Assembly (NCBI GenBank): GCA_023391535.1
Contig: JAEWAU010000051.1
Coordinates: 1 to 33,071, forward strand
Length of the DNA stretch: 33,071 nucleotides
Direction of reading: 5' to 3'
From: Bacillota bacterium
Lineage (GTDB): Bacteria > Bacillota > Clostridia > Oscillospirales > Ethanoligenentaceae
The notes under the pieces were generated by a model. That model was not told where the DNA came from and did not search any database. It was given only the letters and a program-made list of their open reading frames with translations. The position numbers and the translations under genes are program-made. The stretch's first letter is position 1. Every line of letters begins with the position of its first letter. Shown in pieces: positions 1 to 7,549 of this stretch.

Positions 1-133
1 CTCGGATGACTTCTTCAAACACGCGCCCGGAGCGCGCGATGAGCGTCGGGTTCGTGGTGACGCCGCAGATGACGCCCATGTCGTTGGCCGCGCGGATCTC
101 TTCCACGTCGGCCGTATCGAGAAATAACTTCAT
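1..133 (-). CDS. Transaldolase (TalC/FSA-like), 5' part only, runs off the left edge
   Basis: Only the first 44 codons are present. They begin MKLFLDTADVEEI and include GVTTNPTLIARSG, the hallmark N-terminus of the small transaldolase/fructose-6-phosphate aldolase family, which moves dihydroxyacetone units in the non-oxidative pentose phosphate pathway. The catalytic lysine lies beyond the edge, so activity cannot be judged. The ATG is preceded by AAAAAGGAG at good spacing. It begins 39 bp after the transketolase C-terminal subunit gene on the same strand, so it is probably the third gene of that operon. The same 133 bp recur, inverted, at the right end of the window with one silent difference. 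Confidence 0.9.
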   Translation of the reverse strand, partial: MKLFLDTADVEEIRAANDMGVICGVTTNPTLIARSGRVFEEVIR

Positions 134-157
134 GCTGAACACTCCTTTTTCTGACGT
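1..157. repeat. Terminal inverted copy, left (pairs with 32915-33071)
   Basis: The reverse complement of 1-157 matches 32915-33071 at 156 of 157 positions. The single mismatch is at 128, leaving exactly 127 identical bases to the edge. Homology includes the ribosome binding site and stops 24 bp before the start codon. Confidence 0.95.
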
Positions 158-172
158 GAGAAACGGGTACAA

Positions 173-1138
173 TCACGCTCCGCGAAGCGCAGCCTTGAGC
201 CGGAGCGCCTCTTTTGCCTTTTCCGCGATATGCCCGGCCGTAAGGCCGTATTCCCGCAGAACCTCCGCGGCGGGGCCGGACTGCCCGAACCGGTCCTCCA
301 CGCCCACGCGCAGCACCGGCACGGGGTAAAGCCCGGAGAGCGCTTCGCACACCGCGCCGCCCAGGCCCCCGACGACATTGTGCTCCTCCGCCGTGACGAC
401 GGCGCCGGTTTCCCGCGCAGCGCGCGCCAGCAGCTCCGTATCGATGGGCTTGATGGTGTGGATATTGACCACGCGCGCGTGAATGCCCTCCGCTTCCAGC
501 AGCGCGCGGGCCTGCAGCGCCTCCGGCACCATCAGCCCCGTGGCAACGAGCGTCACGTCGTTTCCGCCGGCCAGCTGCACGCCCTTCCCAAGTTCAAAGC
601 GGTACTCCGGCCCGTCGTTGAGAACCGGCACCGCAAGCCTCCCGAAGCGCAGATAAACCGGCCCTTCGTGCCGGATGGCGGCTTCCACCGCAGCCCGGGC
701 CTCCACCGCGTCCGAAGGGCACACAACCGCCATGCCCGGAATGGTGCGCATCAGAGCGATATCCTCGCAGCACTGGTGCGTGGCACCATCCTCCCCGACG
801 GAAAGGCCGGCGTGCGTGGCGCCGATTTTTACGTTGAGGTGCGGGTAGCCGATGGAGTTGCGCACCTGTTCGAACGCCCGCCCCGCCGCGAACATGGCGA
901 ACGAGCTTGCAAACACGATCTTTCCGGTGGTCGCCATCCCCGCCGCCACGGCCATCATATCGGCCTCGGCAATTCCGCAGTTGAAATGGCGCTCCGGGAA
1001 TTTCTTGCGGAACACGTCCGTTTTGGTGGATTTTGAAAGATCCGCGTCCAGCACCACCAGGTTGGGATACTGTGCGCCGAATTCCGCCAGGGCGTCCCCG
1101 TAGGCTTCGCGCGTCGCGATTTTCTTGGTTTCGTTCAT
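173..1138 (-). CDS. Transketolase, C-terminal subunit
   Basis: A 321-residue protein matching the pyrimidine-binding and C-terminal domains of transketolase, which many Firmicutes and archaea encode as a separate polypeptide. With its partner it would move two-carbon ketol units between sugar phosphates using thiamine diphosphate. Visible motifs are NCGIAEADMMAVAAGMA near residue 54, containing the conserved thiamine-activating Glu, and GEDGATHQ near residue 115. The C-terminal part from about residue 190 looks like the transketolase C domain. Its ATG overlaps the stop codon of the N-terminal subunit gene (ATGA), indicating translational coupling and a 1:1 complex. The transaldolase start follows. 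Confidence 0.93.
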   Translation of the reverse strand: MNETKKIATREAYGDALAEFGAQYPNLVVLDADLSKSTKTDVFRKKFPERHFNCGIAEADMMAVAAGMATTGKIVFASSFAMFAAGRAFEQVRNSIGYPHLNVKIGATHAGLSVGEDGATHQCCEDIALMRTIPGMAVVCPSDAVEARAAVEAAIRHEGPVYLRFGRLAVPVLNDGPEYRFELGKGVQLAGGNDVTLVATGLMVPEALQARALLEAEGIHARVVNIHTIKPIDTELLARAARETGAVVTAEEHNVVGGLGGAVCEALSGLYPVPVLRVGVEDRFGQSGPAAEVLREYGLTAGHIAEKAKEALRLKAALRGA

Positions 1139-1983
1139 GCCTGCGCCTCCAGTTCCCGCAGGGCCTCGTCCAGTTCCGCAACGGCCCGTGCGTATTCCTC
1201 GTCGTTGGGCGCCTTCCCGTGCCAGCCCGCCTGATTTTCCATGAAGGATACGCCCTTGCCCTTAACGCCGCGCGCCACGATGGCCGTCGGCCGGCCTTTC
1301 GTCGCTTTGGCCTCCGCGTAGGCGGCTTCGATCTGGCTGAAATCGTGCGCGTCGATCTCGACGGTGTGCCAGCCGAACGCCCGGAATTTTTCCGGAATGG
1401 GCAGGGGAGACATCACATCCGTGATCTTTCCGTCGATCTGCAGCCCGTTGAAATCGATCCATGCCACGAGGTTATCCAGCCGGTACTGCGCCGCGAACAT
1501 GGCGGCCTCCCACACCTCGCCCTCCTCGAGCTCCCCGTCGCCCAAAACGGCATACACCCGGTAATCCTCCCGGGAAATGCGCGCCGAAAGCGCCATGCCG
1601 CACGCGGCGGAGATCCCCTGCCCCAGCGAGCCGGTGCTCATATCCACGCCCGGGGTGTCGTCCCTGTTCGGGTGCCCCTGCAGCATTCCTCCCAAACGGC
1701 GGAAGGTTTTCAGCTTCTCCCAGGGGAAAAAGCCGCGCAGGGCCAGAGCCGCGTAAAGCGCCGGGGCGCAGTGCCCCTTGGAGAGCACGAACCGGTCGCG
1801 GTCCGGCCGGCGCGGTTCTTCGGGGAAAACCCGCATTTCCCGGAAATACAGGTAGGCGAGGGCGTCCGCAATGGAAAGCGAGCCTCCCGGATGTCCGGAT
1901 TTTCCGCTGTAAACGGCCAGCAGCGCGCCTTTTCGGATTTGGAGCGCCTGCTTTTGCAAACTCCGTTTTTCCGCAGTGTCCAT
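1135..1983 (-). CDS. Transketolase, N-terminal subunit
   Basis: A 282-residue protein corresponding to the thiamine-diphosphate-binding half of transketolase. It carries GHPGGSLS near residue 30, and GDGELEEGEVWEA followed by a conserved Asn (WIDFNGLQIDG), the usual cofactor and Mg2+ binding stretch. The reading frame is open nine codons further upstream, but AAGGAG sits just before ATG 1983, so that start was chosen. It is first in an operon with the C-terminal subunit (4-bp overlap) and a transaldolase. Promoter and candidate operator are immediately upstream. Two-subunit transketolases occur widely in Clostridia. Confidence 0.93.
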   Translation of the reverse strand: MDTAEKRSLQKQALQIRKGALLAVYSGKSGHPGGSLSIADALAYLYFREMRVFPEEPRRPDRDRFVLSKGHCAPALYAALALRGFFPWEKLKTFRRLGGMLQGHPNRDDTPGVDMSTGSLGQGISAACGMALSARISREDYRVYAVLGDGELEEGEVWEAAMFAAQYRLDNLVAWIDFNGLQIDGKITDVMSPLPIPEKFRAFGWHTVEIDAHDFSQIEAAYAEAKATKGRPTAIVARGVKGKGVSFMENQAGWHGKAPNDEEYARAVAELDEALRELEAQA

Positions 1984-2031
1984 TTGTTCTCCTTCCGCTT
2001 TGTCGTGCAAATCTTTGATTTGAATTGAAAC

Positions 2032-2090
2032 TTTTATAAAATGCTTTTATAAAACAATTTAAGTATAGAACGCACGGAGGAAAAAGTCAA
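2032..2090 (-). promoter_or_regulatory. Sigma-A promoter of the transketolase operon with twin palindromes at the start site
   Basis: Reading the minus strand, TTGACT (2090-2085) and TATACT (2067-2062) are separated by exactly 17 bp. The predicted transcription start is near 2055. Just after it lie two copies of the perfect palindrome TTTTATAAAA (2054-2045 and 2041-2032), 13 bp centre to centre. A pair of identical palindromes at +2 to +24 is where a repressor operator would be expected. The promoter call is strong; the operator role is inferred. No regulator gene is adjacent. Confidence 0.7.
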
Positions 2091-2261
2091 CGGGGCGGCA
2101 CACGAATCCGGATTCCTTTTTTGAAACGCCGCGCTCTGCACGGGCAGGGTTACTCAGCGCTCTGAAACACCGCTCCGGCACCAGACACACATACTGCGCG
2201 GCCGTGCGGCCGGTGCTCCATGGCCCGGCTCATGAGCACGAGCATTTTCCGCAGAGCGGCC

Positions 2262-3416
2262 TTATTGCCCGGCATGGCGGCGCGAAAACGCCAGCTTGAG
2301 CAAAACCGGCGTTGCGATCGTGGTGAGGAGGACGACCAGCAGGGTGGGGAGGAACACCTCCTGTGTAATGATGCGGTTTTGCAGGCCGATGTTGGCCGTG
2401 ATGATTGCGACCTCGCCGCGCGAGACCATCCCGACGCCGATTTGGGCCGCCTCCCTGCGGCTCATTCGGAACATCCGCGCGGCCGCCCCGCACCCCACGA
2501 CCTTGCCGGCGACGGCCGCCGCAAACAGCACAAGGGTGATGAAAACGATCTTCCGGCTAAACCCGGCCAAGCTGACCTCCAGCCCGACGCTTGCGAAAAA
2601 AACAGGTGAAAGAAATCCGGACGAGATCGCTTTCACATTCCGCTCCAGATACTCCCTGTGCGAAAACTGCGAAAGCAGCAGACCGAACAGGTAAGCGCCG
2701 GTGATCGCCGCGATGCCCGCTTTTTCCGCAATGCACGCGGCAAGCAGGACGAACGCCAGCACGAAGGTCAGCAGGGTGCGGCCGGGCTGCATGCTCCGCG
2801 TCAGCCGGTTGATGAGCTGCGGCAGAAACACGATGGCCAAAACACCCGCCGCGCAGAAGACGCCGATGCCCGCCATGGAGGCGGCCAGGGCTTTTCCGGT
2901 GCTGCCGTTTGCCAGCCCCAGCAGAACCGAAATCAGAATGAGCCCCAGAATATCGTCGATTACAGCGGAGCCCAGAATGTGAATGCCCGGCTTTGAATTG
3001 AGCTTACCCAGCTCGGTGAGCGTTTCCACCGTGATGCTGACGCTTGTGGCCGTTAAAATTGTGCCCACGAACAGGTTTTCCATCGGATTTTTAAAAAACA
3101 GGAATGCGCTCAGGGTGCCCAGCACGAGAGGAAGCAGCACGCCCATCGCCGCGATGGCGAGCGAGGCTTTTCCGGCTTTTTTGAATTGCCCGAGATCCGT
3201 TTCCAGCCCGGCCAGAAACATCAGCAGAATCACGCCGAGGTTGGCGAGCAACTGAATCCCGGCGTCGTAGCTTACCAGATTCAGGAGCACGGGCCCCAGC
3301 ACCACGCCCGCCAGCAGCGCGCCGAGCACCTCCGGCATTTTGAACCTGCGGCTGACGATTCCGCCAAGTTTCGCCGCGATCAAAAGCAGGGCGATATCGA
3401 ACAGTGTTTTTTCCAT
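2262..3416 (-). CDS. CPA2-family cation/proton antiporter (KefB/NapA-like)
   Basis: A 384-residue, very hydrophobic protein with about 12 membrane segments, of the monovalent cation:proton antiporter-2 family. It would exchange Na+ or K+ for H+ across the cytoplasmic membrane. Family features include the early GGIVSRRFKMPEVLGALLAG stretch, LMFLAGLETDL, and AVIDDILGLI with paired Asp residues where CPA2 exchangers bind the cation. It ends soon after the membrane domain and has no TrkA-N/RCK nucleotide-binding domain, so it is not a full Kef channel. ATG 3416 was chosen because AAAGGAG lies just before it; the frame is open 34 codons further but that stretch is leader RNA. The ion cannot be told from sequence. 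Confidence 0.88.
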   Translation of the reverse strand: MEKTLFDIALLLIAAKLGGIVSRRFKMPEVLGALLAGVVLGPVLLNLVSYDAGIQLLANLGVILLMFLAGLETDLGQFKKAGKASLAIAAMGVLLPLVLGTLSAFLFFKNPMENLFVGTILTATSVSITVETLTELGKLNSKPGIHILGSAVIDDILGLILISVLLGLANGSTGKALAASMAGIGVFCAAGVLAIVFLPQLINRLTRSMQPGRTLLTFVLAFVLLAACIAEKAGIAAITGAYLFGLLLSQFSHREYLERNVKAISSGFLSPVFFASVGLEVSLAGFSRKIVFITLVLFAAAVAGKVVGCGAAARMFRMSRREAAQIGVGMVSRGEVAIITANIGLQNRIITQEVFLPTLLVVLLTTIATPVLLKLAFSRRHAGQ

Positions 3417-3523
3417 GCGCGCTCCTTTGCAAATCCCGTAAAAAAAACAAAAGCGGGAAGCCCAAAATGGACTTCCCACCCAAGAAGCGGATTCTTGAAA
3501 GCGGCTTGCGCCGCCCAACCGTG
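3417..3523 (-). promoter_or_regulatory. Structured leader RNA with intrinsic terminator: candidate ion-sensing riboswitch
   Basis: About 107 nt separate the predicted start of transcription (near 3523) from the antiporter ATG. The minus-strand RNA contains three stacked elements. The first is GCGGC-GCAA-GCCGC, a 5-bp stem capped by a GNRA tetraloop (3514-3501). The second is CAAGAA-UCCGC-UUCUUG (3497-3481). The third is an 11-bp terminator stem (3479-3453) with a five-base loop, followed by a U-rich tract (3452-3440). A terminator between promoter and gene implies conditional read-through. Known Na+- and Li+-sensing riboswitch classes precede such antiporters, but a class could not be assigned by eye. 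Confidence 0.55.
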
Positions 3524-3529
3524 CTTTTT

Positions 3530-3558
3530 ATTTTACCACAGTGAATTTGTAAAGTCAA
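3530..3558 (-). promoter_or_regulatory. Sigma-A promoter of the antiporter transcript
   Basis: On the minus strand TTGACT (3558-3553) and TAAAAT (3535-3530) are exactly 17 bp apart. The predicted start near 3523 places the terminator-bearing leader between promoter and gene. Confidence 0.75.
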
Positions 3559-3810
3559 AACCTCTGTTGAAAAGCCAAAACGCAAAAACGAAAGCCCTTC
3601 TGGTTTTCTGCAAAAGCACCCGCCAAACTGGTACGCCGTGTCGAAAAAAAGCCGGTGCCGCGTTTATCCGCTTCCGAATAGAATGGGGGTAACGGGCCGC
3701 GCCGCCGGAATCGGGCGGCGCGGCGGCCGCGTTCGGCTTCAAACTGCAGGTTTCATTTTTCGGTATCGTAGGAATATGGAAACTGCCGGACGGAGGGGAG
3801 GACGATCGGC

Positions 3811-4122
3811 GTGAATGACGAGCTGCGCCGGATAAACGGCCGGCTTTTGCGGACGCTGCGCTCGGCGGCCGTGCATTTCGAGCTCGGCGAGGATCAGGCC
3901 GGGCTGGACGACCTGCACGGCGTGTACGACGACCTGGAAAGCGCGGCCGGCTTCTGCCGGGAACGAAACGGAGAGCTGCCGGAGCCGGCCGGGATGCTCC
4001 CGGCCCTGCAAACGGTTCTTTCCTGCATCGATCACCGGGATATCGCCGGGCTGACGGATGCGCTGGAGTCTGCAGTTTATCCCCTTGCGGAAAAATGGAT
4101 CGAGGGCTGCGGCGAACAATGA
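3811..4122 (+). CDS. Small acidic hypothetical protein
   Basis: A 103-residue, acidic, mostly helical protein with no signal peptide or membrane segment. The start is GTG, nine bases after a long purine-rich ribosome binding site (GGAGGGGAGG, 3792-3801); the nearby ATG is in another frame. The C-terminal pattern, helical with ALESAVYPLAEKWIE at the end, resembles small uncharacterised Firmicute proteins. No catalytic motif was recognised and no function is proposed. It stands alone on the plus strand, converging on the chemoreceptor gene. A GC-rich hairpin at about 3695-3730 lies upstream, without a T tract. The strong ribosome binding site and clean frame support it being real. Confidence 0.65.
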   Translation: MNDELRRINGRLLRTLRSAAVHFELGEDQAGLDDLHGVYDDLESAAGFCRERNGELPEPAGMLPALQTVLSCIDHRDIAGLTDALESAVYPLAEKWIEGCGEQ

Positions 4123-4175
4123 CGGCTGCGGAAAACGGCGGATTCGCCGCGCGGCCGGCGGGGCAGGCGGAACGT

Positions 4176-6470
4176 TTAATGCGAGGATTTCAGTTTGAAC
4201 TTCCCGGCAAGCTCGGAAAGCATGTTGGCCTGCCCGGATAATTCTTCGCTGGAAGCGGCGCTTTCTTCAGCCGTAGCTGAATTGGTCTGTACGACGGTTG
4301 AAACCTGAACGACTCCCTGATTGATCTGCGCAATGGCGGTTGCCTGTTCGTTCGAAGCGGACGCGATATGGCCGACAAGACCAACCGAATTTTTCAGGTT
4401 TTCCGAAATGTGCATCAGCTTGTCCGCCGTTTCGTTTGCCGTTTTCGTACCGTTTTCCACCTTGTGAATGGATTCCTCTACCAGAGCGGCGGTATCCTTT
4501 GCCGCTTCCGCGCTTTTGCCGGCGAGATTGCGCACTTCCTCGGCTACGACGGCGAAGCCCTTTCCGTATTGCCCGGCTCTCGCCGCCTCGATCGCGGCGT
4601 TCAGAGCGAGAATATTGATCTGGAATGCGATATCGTCGATGGCCTTGATGATCTTGGAGATATTGGCCGAAGATTCGTTTATTTCCTTCATGGAATCGAG
4701 CATCTGCTTCATTTTTTCATTTCCCTGCACAGCCTCCGACTGCACTTCGGACGAGAGCAGGCTCGCCTTTGCGGCGTCCATAGCGTTTTGCTTCGTTTGG
4801 GAGGCAACCTCCGAAATGGAAGCGGTCAGTTCCTCAATCGAGCTTGCCTGTTCGGTGGCTCCCTGGGAAAGCGACTGGCTGGCGTCGGAAATCTGCGTAG
4901 CCCCCAGAGCGACCTGATTCGCGGCCGTATGGATATCGCCGAGCAGGCTGTTGAAGGATGCAATCGCCTGATTCAGCGACTGCTTGATCAGATTGTATTC
5001 GCCTTTGTATTCGCCGGTTACCGCAACGGTGAGGTCGCCCTGCGCGAAAGCCTGAAGCGTATCGGAGGCTTCTTTGATCGGCGCGGAAATGCTGAGCAAA
5101 GCGCGGTTCATCTGCTCGCCTATTTGCCTGTAGCCGCCCTTCAATGTGGCGGCCAGATCATTTTGCGCGGCAAAATTGCCATCGGCAACGGAGTTTGCGA
5201 ATTGGTAGGAAATATCGGAGATATCTTTGACGGACTGCATCGTGACAATGATCGCCGGAATCAAATGGTCGTTTTCCGAGCGCCTGCCGATTTTTTTGTA
5301 CTGTTCCAGCAGGCTCATGTCGCCCTCCGAAATGTCCAAAAATACTTTCTCAATGGCAAGCAGCTGTGCGCGGACGCTGTTGATGGAAACGGCGAACTCT
5401 TTGATCATACCGTTGTAGTTTTCGGACATCTGGCTGGTATAATCGTTGCTTGCAAACTTTTTCAGTACGGTAAACGATTCGTTCAGCGGCACCGCAATGG
5501 AGTCCAATATCTGGTTAAACTCGTCCAGAATTCGAGAATAATTCCCTTTTACAAGGGACGCATTCGCTTTTTGGTTCAGATCTCCGTTTTTCCCCGCCTC
5601 GGAAAGCTTCATGGCTTCGCCGAGAAGAGCATAAAGCGCTGCGCGCACCTGATTCAGGTTGTCGATCAGCACCGAATAGTATCCCTGATAGGGGTTCTCC
5701 AGAAGTTCGAGCTCATACCCGTTCGCCATTTTTTCTATGTACGCTGAGGCGACATCCAGCGGCGCTTTAATCGAATCGAATGTGTCGTTCACGCCGTGGA
5801 TGATCTGAGCGTAAACGCCCTTCAGCCGGCTTTCGTCGCCTCGGACGTCCAGGTCGCCGCTTTTCCCGGCCTTCGCGAGTTTTTCGGCTTCCCCGTTGAG
5901 TGTGCTGAGGGAATCCACCACACTTTTGAGGCTGCCATTGGCTTTGGCGAACATCCCCTTTATTTCCTGCGTATGCTCGTCCGCCGGAGTGACCTCAAGG
6001 TTGATATTCAGGTTTCCGTTTGCGATCATGTCCAGATCTTTGGAAAGGCGTGTGATCTCCGCATTCGCGTATTCGTTCACGCGCAATATCGAAGTGAGGT
6101 CTGTGACGATCTCCACATATCCCGTCTGTTTTCCGGCGGGATCTTTTATCGTGGCCGTATATTGCTTGCACTTCGCTCCAAACCAGTCAAAATAGGTTTC
6201 CCCAATATTTTGTTCCCGCAGTTTTCGGATGCCGCAATTTTCGGTTTTGCAGATATCTGCGCGGGCGTTGCTGCAGGGCGAACCGTACGCAGATTCGCGG
6301 TCCTTTATCGCTCCTTCTTTCATCAGCAGGGATTCGAAGGATTTGTTCATATACATCCATTTCATATTGGCATCCGTTACATGGACGGGGAACGGAACCG
6401 CATCCAAAATCGCTTTGTAGGTAGATACCTCCTTTTTTAGCTCTTCTATAACTTTGTTCTTGCTGGTCAA
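4176..6470 (-). CDS. Soluble methyl-accepting chemotaxis protein with PAS and tandem HAMP-like repeats
   Basis: A 764-residue chemoreceptor with no hydrophobic membrane segment, so probably cytoplasmic. Order: PAS domain (about 10-130) with a cysteine cluster (PCS, DIC, NCGIRK); a long chain of HAMP-like units (about 135-510) marked by repeated GDL and KGxY motifs; then the MCP signalling coiled coil. The hairpin tip is canonical (FQINILALNAAIEAARAG, then GKGFAVVAEEVRNLAGKSAEAA). There is no CheR-docking pentapeptide at the C-terminus. The start is TTG, nine bases after AGAGGGGAG; an in-frame TAG lies just upstream, so no earlier start is possible. It should pass an internal redox or small-molecule signal to CheA. 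No other chemotaxis gene is in the window. Confidence 0.9.
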   Translation of the reverse strand: MTSKNKVIEELKKEVSTYKAILDAVPFPVHVTDANMKWMYMNKSFESLLMKEGAIKDRESAYGSPCSNARADICKTENCGIRKLREQNIGETYFDWFGAKCKQYTATIKDPAGKQTGYVEIVTDLTSILRVNEYANAEITRLSKDLDMIANGNLNINLEVTPADEHTQEIKGMFAKANGSLKSVVDSLSTLNGEAEKLAKAGKSGDLDVRGDESRLKGVYAQIIHGVNDTFDSIKAPLDVASAYIEKMANGYELELLENPYQGYYSVLIDNLNQVRAALYALLGEAMKLSEAGKNGDLNQKANASLVKGNYSRILDEFNQILDSIAVPLNESFTVLKKFASNDYTSQMSENYNGMIKEFAVSINSVRAQLLAIEKVFLDISEGDMSLLEQYKKIGRRSENDHLIPAIIVTMQSVKDISDISYQFANSVADGNFAAQNDLAATLKGGYRQIGEQMNRALLSISAPIKEASDTLQAFAQGDLTVAVTGEYKGEYNLIKQSLNQAIASFNSLLGDIHTAANQVALGATQISDASQSLSQGATEQASSIEELTASISEVASQTKQNAMDAAKASLLSSEVQSEAVQGNEKMKQMLDSMKEINESSANISKIIKAIDDIAFQINILALNAAIEAARAGQYGKGFAVVAEEVRNLAGKSAEAAKDTAALVEESIHKVENGTKTANETADKLMHISENLKNSVGLVGHIASASNEQATAIAQINQGVVQVSTVVQTNSATAEESAASSEELSGQANMLSELAGKFKLKSSH

Positions 6471-6499
6471 TTCAAACTACTCCCCTCTATGTTTCAGAT

Positions 6500-6534
6500 A
6501 AAAAACAGCGTCATCCTCGATGCTGTTCAACGGA
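6500..6534 (-). terminator. Terminator-like hairpin in the chemoreceptor leader
   Basis: On the minus strand ACAGC-ATC pairs with GAT-GAC-GCTGT (a 3-nt bulge on the right arm), followed by six T residues, about 30 nt before the ribosome binding site. It could be an attenuator or a relic. No promoter was clearly seen upstream. Confidence 0.3.
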
Positions 6535-7085
6535 TGCGGCGGATCCATCCCTTCTCTTTTTTAAGCAGCGCGATGCCGGCCAAATGGGCAGATGAATTTC
6601 TTAATATGGCTTGAACATGCCGAATGCGGACGGAGCTGATTCCCTGAGAAAGTTCTTTGCTCTGGCCGGCGGCGCTGCCAGTTTGTCCCTGATTCTATTT
6701 TACCACTTTTGCAGTGTTCGGCGCTGCAATAATAATATTAAGCATCAGCGAACAAACAAATTAAATTATTCCGGATTGTTTATTATCAACAAAATTATGC
6801 GCTTTTATGTTACTTGCATTGATACGAACGCCGGCCGGAACGATCGATCGCCGCATGTCCCGACCGCGCGAAGGCACACCTGCGGAACTCCGTTCGCAGG
6901 TGTGCGGAAGGCAAACGAAGCGGATTTACAAATTTCCCTGCATTTGGTATACCAAAGCAAAACTGCCTTCTGCGATCCATAAATTTCCGAAAATGGCCGG
7001 TTAGCGCGGAAAATAGGTACCCACGGGTGGAAAGGGTACACAAAGAATAAAGAGGAATAGGATAGAATGAAAGGATAAAATAGGA
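6535..7085. other. Gene-poor spacer with AT-rich patch and two perfect palindromes
   Basis: No convincing coding sequence is seen; open frames here lack ribosome binding sites and resemble no family. The stretch 6690-6830 is much more AT-rich than its surroundings. Two palindromes stand out: an 11-bp inverted repeat GCACACCTGCG (6874-6884 and 6895-6905, 10-nt loop), and the perfect 14-bp palindrome TTTGGTATACCAAA (6943-6956). Either could be a protein-binding site or debris of a lost mobile element, given the recombinase remnant just downstream. Confidence 0.5.
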
Positions 7086-7110
7086 ATGGAAAACATCTTG
7101 AAGCGATTAA

Positions 7111-7340
7111 CAGAATTTTCAATATTGAGCGAAGCCTGATCAGCCGGCGCACGAAAGAGGGCCTTGAAAGCGCCCGCGCCCGCAAGGGCGGGCGGCCGCC
7201 GGGGCGCAGCCTTGAGGCATACAAAGCGCTAAAGATGTACGGACAGCCAAAACTACGGCATCCCTGAGATTCCCGCAGCCGCCGGCATCCGCAAACCACG
7301 CGCTGCAGGCAGGCAGACGCCCGTAACGCGTAAATGCCCC
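7111..7340 (+). pseudogene. Serine recombinase (resolvase/invertase) remnant, frameshifted and truncated
   Basis: In one frame the sequence reads IERSLISRRTKEGLESARAR then KGGRPPG, the end of the resolvase catalytic domain and the linker into the DNA-binding domain. After codons for ALKMY the frame must shift by one extra G (near 7239) to continue SQNYGIPEIPAAAGIRK, which resembles the resolvase helix-turn-helix (usually YSIPEIAKAAGVSK). The N-terminal catalytic domain, including its serine, is missing, because stop codons interrupt upstream. It is therefore a decayed fragment, probably of an old transposon or invertible element. The downstream hairpin at 7351-7403 may have been its terminator. 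Confidence 0.7.
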
Positions 7341-7350
7341 TTAAATACGC

Positions 7351-7403
7351 AAAAAACCGGCCATCCGTCAGGCTTCGCAGCCTTTTCGGGTGGCCGTTTT
7401 TTT
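7351..7403. terminator. Bidirectional intrinsic terminator
   Basis: AAAAAACCGGCCATCC pairs with GGGTGGCCGTTTTTTT around a smaller GGCT-AGCC hairpin. It has a T tract on both strands, so it can end the minus-strand glycosidase operon (last stop 7550) and any plus-strand transcript from the recombinase remnant. Confidence 0.75.
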
Positions 7404-7549
7404 GATTTTATGCGAGAAACATTTTGATTTTGCGCGAAAAGCGGCGGCAGCGTTTGGGCACTTATCGTTAAACGCCTGTGCAGCCAGATTTTGCCGCATA
7501 AATAAGCGGGGAGGCAGCGCCGCAGCGCCGGAGGAAAGCGGCGCAGACT

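Noticed and set aside
2102..2122. Plus-strand terminator GAATCCGGATTC with T run
   Set aside because: No plus-strand gene lies upstream, the stem would be only four base pairs with a CCGG loop, and on the minus strand it precedes a promoter.
3417..3518. 34-codon N-terminal extension of the antiporter
   Set aside because: It overlaps the leader hairpins and terminator, and a good ribosome binding site precedes ATG 3416.
6805..7299. 164-residue minus-strand open frame
   Set aside because: It lies antisense to the recombinase remnant, lacks a ribosome binding site and has a low-complexity composition typical of a shadow frame.
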